A program made the position numbers and the translations under genes. From positions 1 through 25,235 of the IMG/VR virus record IMGVR_UViG_3300017989_000419: a DNA stretch of 25,235 nucleotides; one strand, written 5' to 3'. Shown here one piece after another: positions 20,450-25,235 of this stretch. This stretch comes from a virus. The number at the start of each line of letters is the position of its first letter. The first letter of the stretch is position 1. The notes below the pieces were generated by a model that saw nothing but the letters and a program-made list of their open reading frames with translations, did no database searches and was not told the DNA's origin.

Positions 20450-20716
20450 ATGATGAAATTAGATGAAAAATCTAAAGCCCAAAGTTGGGAATTAGAAGTA
20501 ACTTGTAAGAATAGGGAATACCTTAATGAGGTGGTAAAAGCCATATTAAAATATGGTATGATGAATTTTGAAGTGAATATTGTTGAATGCCATAGTAACC
20601 ACGAAGGATGGGAAGGTAGCTATACTGTTTTAATATGGTGTAGTTGGTTTAGTAATTTGGGCGACATTGCCAAAGACCTAAAGAAAATAGAGAAGCGTTT
20701 AGAAAATTACACCTAA
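20450..20716 (+). CDS. Cassette B ORF, hypothetical protein
   Basis: 88 residues from ATG 20450 (a GTG at 20417 in the same frame is inside the attC-like hairpin). W-E-L-E-V-T-C-K-N-R-E-Y-L-N-E-V-V-K-A-I-L-K-Y-G is a strand followed by a helix; the C-terminus is a charged helix. The ORF is bracketed by GTTAGGTGTA (20431-20440) and TACACCTAAC (20708-20717), the latter overlapping the stop. No family recognised. Confidence 0.65.
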   Translation: MMKLDEKSKAQSWELEVTCKNREYLNEVVKAILKYGMMNFEVNIVECHSNHEGWEGSYTVLIWCSWFSNLGDIAKDLKKIEKRLENYT

Positions 20717-20880
20717 CGATTCGCGGATAAGGCGAGTTGTGGCGCAGCCTCAACAAGTAGCCTTTGAAGCGCCACTATTCGCCTTATGCCCTGTTGGAGA
20801 CACGTTAGTTACATGAGAGATTAAAGGAAATAAACAACCTATGCCGTGGCGTTTCATCCGCGAATCGTAGGAGCAAATTA
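20708..20880. repeat. attC-like site after cassette B, with large GC-rich hairpin
   Basis: TACACCTAAC at the stop codon is followed by CGATTCGCGGAT (20717-20728), which is the exact inverse of ATCCGCGAATCG (20856-20867). Inside lie ATAAGGCGA (20727-20735) with TCGCCTTAT (20779-20787) and GTGGCGC (20739-20745) with GCGCCAC (20769-20775). An alternative R' box GTTAGTT is at 20803. The long nested pairing without a T-run argues against a terminator. It ends in CGTAGGAGCAAATTA, the left box of cassette C. No ORF is visible between 20717 and 20907. Confidence 0.6.
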
Positions 20881-20907
20881 AGAACAGAAAAAACAAAATT
20901 TAAAATC

Positions 20908-21123
20908 ATGGAAGACTTATACGAGGATTACGAAGAAAACACTTTAGAAAGCTGCCCAAGATGTGACTTGACATTCGATGAAATTGACTTTGAATTTCAA
21001 GCATGCTCTAAATGCGGTTATGACTGTGAAAAAGGTAGCGTTGACCATAGTTCTATCCGTAATCCTACATCTGCTGACATTGATTCTGGCGACTATGATT
21101 TGTTAAATGGTCGTTGGATGTGA
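20908..21123 (+). CDS. Cassette C ORF, zinc-ribbon-like protein
   Basis: 71 residues, acidic. C-P-R-C at residues 16-19 and C-S-K-C-G-Y-D-C at 33-40 form a clear two-knuckle zinc ribbon. The ORF lies between CGTAGGAGCAAATTA (20866-20880) and its perfect inverse TAATTTGCTCCTACG (21154-21168), 15 bases each. Function unknown; small zinc ribbons are frequent in mobile cassettes. Confidence 0.65.
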   Translation: MEDLYEDYEENTLESCPRCDLTFDEIDFEFQACSKCGYDCEKGSVDHSSIRNPTSADIDSGDYDLLNGRWM

Positions 21124-21146
21124 TTTTACCTTTTGTGACTGTTCGA

Positions 21147-21253
21147 CCGTAGGTAATTTGCTCCTACGGAGTTGGCTAAGAAATGTTGCCACTAAATACA
21201 TTTCAAATTAACCACAATGACGGCTGCAATATTATTTAGCCTTTGTTGTAAAA
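21147..21253. repeat. attC-like site after cassette C
   Basis: CCGTAGG (21147-21153) and CCTACGG (21163-21169) form a local hairpin. Then GGCTAA (21174-21179) pairs with TTAGCC (21236-21241). Inside is the hairpin GAAATGT (21180-21186), loop TGCCACTAAAT, ACATTTC (21198-21204). GTTGTAAAA (21245-21253) begins cassette D. The 19 bases TTTAGCCTTTGTTGTAAAA (21235-21253) also occur at 16521. Confidence 0.6.
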
Positions 21254-21263
21254 TCGTAAGAGC

Positions 21264-21473
21264 GTGGAAGAAGAAAAATGGAGAACAGCAAAGTGGAAAG
21301 GAACACTAATACACACCATGAGCAACAGATGGCTGAACAACATTAGGAAGTACTTTAGAGAAGGGGATGGAAGGGAGAAGATACAACCGATAATGAATGA
21401 GATTAAAAGACGTAAATCCGTTAGAAAAAAACGTGGTTGCCCTGCTGATAACGCTGCAAAGAACCGCGCGTAG
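21264..21473 (+). CDS. Cassette D ORF, basic hypothetical protein
   Basis: 69 residues with a GTG start at 21264; ATG 21318 in the same frame would give 51 residues beginning M-S-N-R-W-L-N-N-I. Strongly basic with R-K-Y-F-R-E-G-D-G-R-E-K and E-I-K-R-R-K-S-V-R-K-K-R. It may bind nucleic acid. Bracketed by GTTGTAAAA (21245-21253) and TTTTACAAC (21481-21489). No family recognised, and the coding call is moderate. Confidence 0.5.
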   Translation: MEEEKWRTAKWKGTLIHTMSNRWLNNIRKYFREGDGREKIQPIMNEIKRRKSVRKKRGCPADNAAKNRA

Positions 21474-21480
21474 GCTTATG

Positions 21481-21616
21481 TTTTACAACGGTTTGGCTAA
21501 AGTGAGTTGCCTTTAAATACTCACTACACTTTCAAATTAGAATGACATGAGTAAAAAAGAAAAAACCTCCGATAACCACGAACAAGGCAATTCATCTTTA
21601 GGTGTTGTTAGCGCAC
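21481..21616. repeat. attC-like site after cassette D
   Basis: TTTTACAAC then GGTTT then GGCTAAAG, followed by hairpin AGTGAGT (21501-21507), loop TGCCTTTAAAT, ACTCACT (21519-21525). CTTTAG at 21596-21601 could pair with CTAAAG (21497-21502), and GTTAGCGCAC (21607-21616) is the left box of cassette E. The left half TTTTACAAC-n5-GGCTAAA is complementary to the right half TTTAGCC-ttt-GTTGTAAAA of the sites at 16521 and 21235, as expected for simple half-sites of one attC family. Confidence 0.55.
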
Positions 21617-21774
21617 GTTTTTTTGATGTTGGTGATTATGTTCAGTATTCTAAATATGGGGCACATGAAGTCATTGATTATTGCGACAACCACCAAGAGG
21701 CGTTACTAAATTATTGCGGTGATTGGTTTTTTGCCCCATATAGCAGAATAAAACCTTTGCCAAATGTGCGCTAA
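21547..21774 (+). CDS. Cassette E ORF, hypothetical protein
   Basis: 75 residues. The N-terminal 20 residues (M-S-K-K-E-K-T-S-D-N-H-E-Q-G-N-S-S-L-G-V) are encoded inside the attC-like region. From F-F-D-V-G-D-Y-V-Q-Y on it looks like a compact beta-rich domain ending W-F-F-A-P-Y-S-R-I. TGTTAGCGCAC (21606-21616) and GTGCGCTAACA (21766-21776, overlapping TAA) bracket that domain. The N-terminus may be supplied by the preceding site. Function unknown. Confidence 0.58.
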   Translation: MSKKEKTSDNHEQGNSSLGVVSARFFDVGDYVQYSKYGAHEVIDYCDNHQEALLNYCGDWFFAPYSRIKPLPNVR

Positions 21775-21966
21775 CAATCGCTAAGTAACACGACAAATTT
21801 GTCGCATATAACCAACTGAAAAACAAGTAGTTGATGTTTCAAAAACTGAAACAGTCATCCAATGTCAGTAGCTTAGAAATATCAATAGGACAATTTTGTC
21901 GCAATTTTAGAACTCAATTACATTACGACATGATTAATTAATTTAGCAATATCAAAAAAAAGAAAG
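21775..21966. promoter_or_regulatory. Leader of the recombination operon with palindromic operators
   Basis: No ORF. CGACAAATTTGTCG (21791-21804) is a perfect 14-base palindrome; GACAATTTTGTC (21889-21900) repeats its arms, both followed by GCA. CTAAG (21781) and CTTAG (21872), and GTTTC/GAAAC (about 21836-21851), add weaker pairs. Two similar palindromes 98 bases apart upstream of the YqaJ gene look like operator sites for a dimeric repressor. No clear promoter was found. Confidence 0.45.
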
Positions 21967-23082
21967 ATGAAGAAAAGTTGGGTAGTTAGAATCAAAGACA
22001 GAACCCCTGAGTGGTTTGAATACAGGAATAACGGTTTAGGAGCATCATCTGCTGCCATCGTGTGTGGATTGAGTCCGTACAAACCTACAAAGATGCAGTT
22101 GTTCCACGAGAAGGTAGGAACTATGGAACCGGATAGAACAATGTCCGCACCTGCATTTCACGGAATACACCAAGAGGCTTATGTAGCGAATCTTTGGAAG
22201 TATTACGATGGAACTGAAGATGGATACATGGACAACTTTGAACGTGGAGAAATCATAAGAAAAGCAAGTCAACTTGTTGGATTCGTACAGAACCCAAAGT
22301 ACCCACATCTGTACTGCAACTTGGATAGGGTTATTGAGAAAGGTTCACGAAAGCTGAACGATGACGGAACATTGTCTGATGAGTTGACAAGTAAACCTTG
22401 TCCACTGGAGATTAAGACGATGAACGGATTCGTCTACAAGAAATACGATGGCGTTCCTGATATGTACATTTTACAGGTTCATCAGCAGATGATGATAATG
22501 GAGTGTGACTATGCTGAGATAGCCATACTGATTGATGGAAGAGGATTCAAGGTCTTTCCAATAGAGCGTAACGAGGATATCGTAGACATGATAACTGAAA
22601 GAACATACGATTTTTGGAGTCGTGTTCTTCAGGGTAGAAAGGCTCTTATTCAGGCTGAAATGGCTAAAGAGGATGATGACTTTGAAAAGTACCACGACTA
22701 CATGGGGGTCATACAGCAACTTGAACCTGAACCTGACGATAACGAAAACTACTCAACGTTCCTGTCAGATACTCACACTGTAGAGCAGGAGATAATGATG
22801 GGGAATGATGATCTATTAGGGCAGGTACAGCACCTTCAAACAGTCAAGGAAATGATCAAGCAACTTGAAAAAGAAAAACGAGAGCTTGAGAACAAAGTCA
22901 AGAATGAGTTTAGAAAAGAGTCCGTAGAGAAGATAGAGTTCCCTGGGCATGGATACATGAGGTACTATCAACGAGCCAATAACAACACCAAGATGTTGGA
23001 TGTAAGAATCAATAAGCCAGACCAATTCGTCATCGGAGTTGAATTGGAAAATATTGATAGGAAAGTAGGTTATATAATTTAA
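21967..23082 (+). CDS. YqaJ-type phage exonuclease
   Basis: 371 residues. G-L-G-A-S-S-A-A-I-V-C-G-L-S-P-Y (about 23-38) and F-H-G-I-H-Q-E-A-Y (64-72, Glu70) match the YqaJ/lambda exonuclease N-terminal motifs. Asp120 in N-L-D-R and Glu148-x-Lys150 in L-E-I-K are the metal-binding and catalytic residues of this PD-(D/E)xK fold. A coiled coil follows at about 295-320. The enzyme degrades one strand at double-strand ends to give 3' overhangs that the ERF-like protein encoded next can anneal. Start follows an A-rich leader. Confidence 0.9.
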   Translation: MKKSWVVRIKDRTPEWFEYRNNGLGASSAAIVCGLSPYKPTKMQLFHEKVGTMEPDRTMSAPAFHGIHQEAYVANLWKYYDGTEDGYMDNFERGEIIRKASQLVGFVQNPKYPHLYCNLDRVIEKGSRKLNDDGTLSDELTSKPCPLEIKTMNGFVYKKYDGVPDMYILQVHQQMMIMECDYAEIAILIDGRGFKVFPIERNEDIVDMITERTYDFWSRVLQGRKALIQAEMAKEDDDFEKYHDYMGVIQQLEPEPDDNENYSTFLSDTHTVEQEIMMGNDDLLGQVQHLQTVKEMIKQLEKEKRELENKVKNEFRKESVEKIEFPGHGYMRYYQRANNNTKMLDVRINKPDQFVIGVELENIDRKVGYII

Positions 23083-23100
23083 TTGTAATACTTTAGCACC

Positions 23101-23688
23101 ATGGAAAAGTTAGTAAAGTTACAGGCAGAACTGAAGTCACCGAAGAATCAGCACAATAAATTCGGTGGATATAAATACAGAAACTGCGAGGATATCCTTG
23201 AGGCAGTGAAACCACTACTTGACAAGCACGGTCTTGTGTTGAATATAACAGATTCTATTGGAGAACTTTGCGGCATCCCGTACACAGAGGCCACTGCAAG
23301 TATATTCGATCCAAAGAAGCCAGATATTGTTATTTCGTCAAAGGCACAGGCAGGTATTGATCCTAATCAAAAAGGAATGAGTCTTGGTCAATGTTTCGGT
23401 GCGTCATCATCATATGCTCGTAAGTATGCCCTGAACGGTCTTTTTCTTATCGATGATAACAAGGATCCTGACGTAACAAATAACCACTCAACTACTAAAC
23501 AAAGAAAGACAACCACTGTTGAGAAGAAGGCAGGAGCAAAGAAGAAAGTAGTGGCTGGAACTGCTGAGTACAACAAGCTGTTGGAATGGATAGAGAGTGC
23601 AAAAGGCTCTATTGAAAAGGCTCTTGAAATGTACGACATAGACAGTGCGACAGAAAACATAATTCGTAAATCAATTAAATCCAAGTAA
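23101..23688 (+). CDS. ERF-family single-strand annealing protein
   Basis: 195 residues. The N-terminal 120 residues (K-L-V-K-L-Q-A-E-L-K-S-P-K-N-Q-H-N-K-F-G, Y-K-Y-R-N-C-E-D-I-L-E-A-V-K-P-L-L, G-M-S-L-G-Q-C-F-G-A-S-S-S-Y-A-R-K-Y-A-L) match the ERF family, which anneals complementary single strands during phage recombination. The C-terminal part is Lys-rich and probably flexible. With the exonuclease upstream and SSB downstream (one-base gap) it forms a recombination operon. Confidence 0.88.
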   Translation: MEKLVKLQAELKSPKNQHNKFGGYKYRNCEDILEAVKPLLDKHGLVLNITDSIGELCGIPYTEATASIFDPKKPDIVISSKAQAGIDPNQKGMSLGQCFGASSSYARKYALNGLFLIDDNKDPDVTNNHSTTKQRKTTTVEKKAGAKKKVVAGTAEYNKLLEWIESAKGSIEKALEMYDIDSATENIIRKSIKSK

Positions 23689-23689
23689 T

Positions 23690-24070
23690 ATGGTAAATAA
23701 AGTACAATTATTAGGGAACATCGGAAAAGACCCAGATGTAAGAGAAACCAAGTCAGGTAAAGTTGTAAACCTTGTTCTGGCAACATCGGAAAGATACACC
23801 GATAAGAGCGGACAGAAACAGGAGAACACAGAATGGCACAACCTTGTAGTGTTCGGAAAGCTTGCTGATGTTGTTACCAAGTATGTAAAGAAAGGTGACA
23901 AGCTTTATGTTGAAGGGAGTATTACCACAAGAAAGTGGGAGGATAAAGAAGGGAACACCCGATACAATACGGACATCAAGGTGCGTGACCTTACAATGCT
24001 TGGAGGCACAGAGAAGAAAGCGCAGCCAGTTGCTGCGGGAATTGATGAGGATGGGGATTTACCCTTCTAA
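23690..24070 (+). CDS. ssb: Single-stranded DNA-binding protein
   Basis: 126 residues. V-N-K-V-Q-L-L-G-N-I-G-K-D-P-D-V-R, F-x-L-A-T-like V-L-A-T-S-E-R-Y, E-W-H-N-L-V-V-F-G-K-L-A, and G-D-K-L-Y-V-E-G-S-I form the OB fold of bacterial and phage SSB. The acidic tip D-E-D-G-D-L-P-F at the C-terminus recruits partner proteins. It protects single strands made by replication or the exonuclease. The start is one base after the ERF stop (TAATATG). Confidence 0.95.
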   Translation: MVNKVQLLGNIGKDPDVRETKSGKVVNLVLATSERYTDKSGQKQENTEWHNLVVFGKLADVVTKYVKKGDKLYVEGSITTRKWEDKEGNTRYNTDIKVRDLTMLGGTEKKAQPVAAGIDEDGDLPF

Positions 24071-24081
24071 AATGGTAGTAT

Positions 24082-24112
24082 TTTGATTCTACCTTTTTAA
24101 GTATTATCTTTA
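24082..24112 (+). promoter_or_regulatory. Bacteroidetes-type promoter
   Basis: TTTG (24082-24085), 19 bases, then TATCTTTA (24105-24112). This matches the Bacteroidetes -33/-7 consensus TTTG-N19-TAnnTTTG except for the last base. The ATG of the next gene begins five bases later, so the mRNA would be leaderless or nearly so. Confidence 0.65.
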
Positions 24113-24116
24113 CCAA

Positions 24117-24659
24117 ATGGAAAAGAAATGCTTTAAATGCTATGTGACCAAACCTTTGTCTGAGTATTATAAACATTCTCAGATGAAGGATGGTCACTTA
24201 AACAAGTGCAAGGAATGCACAAAGAAAGATGTAGACAAAAGAGAGAAAAGACTCCGCAAGGACTCTGAATGGGTTGAAAAAGAGAAGATTAGAGCCAGAG
24301 AAAAGTATCGAAGGCTTGGCTACAAGGAAAAGCATAAAAAAGAGCCAAGACCAGCAAAAATATTTAGAAACAAATACCCTGAAAAATACTCTGCTCATAA
24401 ATCGGTTCAAAGAGTGAAACCAGAGACAAAAGGAAACCATTTGCATCATTGGAGTTACAATGAAGAACATTACAAAGATGTGATTGAGTTAGAACCAAAA
24501 ACACACGCTTTTCTTCACCGTTACATAAACTACGACCAAGAGCAAATGATGTACAGAGTGTCGGCTAATCTAAACGGCTGGGATTTTGGAGAGTTGTTAA
24601 ATACAAGAGATAAGCACGAAAGGTTTTTAGGTTCGTGTATTAAGCAAAAAGAGATGTAA
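24117..24659 (+). CDS. HNH-like phage nuclease with zinc knuckles
   Basis: 180 residues. The N-terminus [15 protein letters not shown] ... [10 protein letters not shown] is the C-x2-C ... C-x2-C zinc module found in many phage HNH-type proteins. The centre is a basic helical arm. The C-terminal [27 protein letters not shown] looks like a degenerate HNH centre (H-H-W-x-Y, a following acidic helix and a final H). It has its own promoter, as is common for inserted endonuclease genes. It could be a free-standing homing endonuclease. Confidence 0.7.
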   Translation: MEKKCFKCYVTKPLSEYYKHSQMKDGHLNKCKECTKKDVDKREKRLRKDSEWVEKEKIRAREKYRRLGYKEKHKKEPRPAKIFRNKYPEKYSAHKSVQRVKPETKGNHLHHWSYNEEHYKDVIELEPKTHAFLHRYINYDQEQMMYRVSANLNGWDFGELLNTRDKHERFLGSCIKQKEM

Positions 24660-24669
24660 AATTCATCTG

Positions 24670-24868
24670 CTTCAAGCAAACAGTGATAGATACGAACGGT
24701 TCAGCAGTCCGTCCCGAAGTCAGACCTTACTAGGTTCTATCACAGCATCAGCCAAGATGCGTTGTTTGTTTGAAGGTGTCAAGAATTATTAGACAGTCTA
24801 TCTTGGAAAACATTTAGGCAATGCACTAATTGAGACATCCAACGTGGCAGTTGGCAGATGATAATTTA
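24670..24868 (+). ncRNA. Structured non-coding RNA candidate
   Basis: No ORF in about 250 bases. CTTCAAGCAAAC (24670-24681) pairs with GTTTGTTTGAAG (24764-24775) with one G-U. Inside, GTGATAGA (24683-24690) pairs with TCTATCAC (24736-24743), and GCATC (24745-24749) with GATGC (24756-24760), giving a three-way junction. Smaller hairpins are ACGG/CCGT and ACCT/AGGT inside the second arm. Downstream, CCAAC-gtggca-GTTGG lies within CATC...GATG. A terminator follows. It is not a tRNA and I cannot match it to a known family. Confidence 0.6.
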
Positions 24869-24870
24869 AG

Positions 24871-24899
24871 AAGCCCTGTCGTAATGATGGGGCTTTTTA
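24871..24899 (+). terminator. Rho-independent terminator
   Basis: AAGCCC (24871-24876) pairs with GGGCTT (24890-24895), followed by a T-run to 24899. It ends the transcript of the HNH-like gene and the structured region. Confidence 0.88.
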
Positions 24900-24911
24900 T
24901 TATCTTTAAGT

Positions 24912-25235
24912 ATGGCATACACAAGGAAGATAAAACTGAAGATTACTGATGAGGTGTATGAGAAGATGCAATCTCGTAATCAGTTGTGGACAAGAGAGGC
25001 TTTCGATCAGTCGGAGGAGCTTGCCGGGCAGTTCAAGAAGAACATCATCTATATGTGCGAGAAGAAAGGCGTAAAGATAAAGGATATGCTTTCGTGGCTT
25101 AATGACATGGGGTTGAAGTTCAGAGGCAGAAGACTGTACGAATGGGGTGATGAACACGCAATTTACCCTACTCTCATAGAGATAACATTCTTCTCGAAAT
25201 TCTTTGAGATAGACCCAGGTATAATGATAAGTAAA
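24912..25235 (+). CDS. HTH-like regulatory protein, N-terminal 108 residues (cut by window edge)
   Basis: Open from ATG 24912 to the end of the window without a stop. The N-terminus M-A-Y-T-R-K-I-K-L-K-I-T-D-E-V-Y-E-K-M is followed by F-K-K-N-I-I-Y-M-C-E-K-K-G-V-K-I-K-D-M-L-S-W-L-N, then R-R-L-Y-E-W-G-D-E-H-A-I-Y-P-T-L-I-E-I-T-F-F-S-K-F-F-E-I-D-P-G. The second part resembles the S-R-W-E-N-G-x-x-x-P-x-x-x-x-L-x-x-I-A-x-x-F turn of XRE-type repressors. It may be a phage regulator. TATCTTTA (24901-24908) just upstream matches the -7 box of the promoter at 24105, suggesting a leaderless start, though the -33 box is poor. Confidence 0.65.
   Translation, partial: MAYTRKIKLKITDEVYEKMQSRNQLWTREAFDQSEELAGQFKKNIIYMCEKKGVKIKDMLSWLNDMGLKFRGRRLYEWGDEHAIYPTLIEITFFSKFFEIDPGIMISK

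Noticed and set aside
20316-21253. Ordinary rho-independent terminators between the small ORFs
   Set aside because: The hairpins have no T-runs, very long loops and shared boxes with inverse copies before the ORFs, which terminators do not need.
24670-24775. tRNA or hammerhead ribozyme
   Set aside because: No T-loop GTTCRANNC, no CCA-compatible acceptor and no CTGATGA/GAAA pair; the three-way junction has a different shape.

Overview
The window looks like the early/replication region of a phage or prophage of Bacteroidetes. The evidence is the dense packing of very small genes with ATGA and TAATG stop-start overlaps, A-rich start regions with little Shine-Dalgarno signal, a TTTG-N19-TAnnTTTR promoter typical of Bacteroidetes sigma, and gene types usual in such phages: DUF932, BT4734-like primase-helicase, YqaJ exonuclease, ERF annealing protein, SSB, RuvC-like resolvase and many short hypotheticals. 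No capsid, terminase, tail or lysis gene is visible. Both ends cut through genes.

Layout. Positions 1-3280 carry a leftward operon of small genes that ends, at the window edge, in a RuvC-like Holliday junction resolvase; two leftward terminators divide it. Positions 3285-4213 are a divergent intergenic region with several inverted repeats and no convincing gene. From 4214 to the right end everything is rightward. First come small hypotheticals, a Cys-rich phage protein and DUF932 (4.2-10.0 kb). A C5-cytosine methyltransferase split in two by an HNH endonuclease gene follows (10.0-12.3 kb), then a serine recombinase, a protein with a DnaA domain IV-like C-terminus and more small genes (12.5-17.2 kb). 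A winged-helix replication protein and the primase-helicase come next (17.2-19.9 kb). A block of five small AT-rich ORFs separated by nested inverted repeats lies at 19.9-21.97 kb. The recombination set YqaJ-ERF-SSB (22.0-24.07 kb), an HNH-like gene, a strongly structured non-coding stretch with terminator, and the start of an HTH-like gene close the window.

The most unusual part is 19.9-21.97 kb. Each small ORF is bracketed by inverted repeats (one left copy lies inside its ORF). Usually the right copy overlaps or closely follows the stop codon, and further paired boxes lie inside. This is the geometry of integron gene cassettes with attC sites. A related site sits at 16.48-16.54 kb and shares a 19-base core with one in the array. 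No integron integrase is visible in the window, so the interpretation is an inference from sequence symmetry.

Other points of note are the genes-in-pieces methyltransferase, an in-frame TAA that separates the helicase from its apparent C-terminus, an A8 tract that seems to have frameshifted the N-terminus of another gene, a frequently repeated CAGGAAC word, and a probable ncRNA at 24.67-24.87 kb. The apparent indels and the stop could be real decay or residual assembly error; sequence alone cannot tell.
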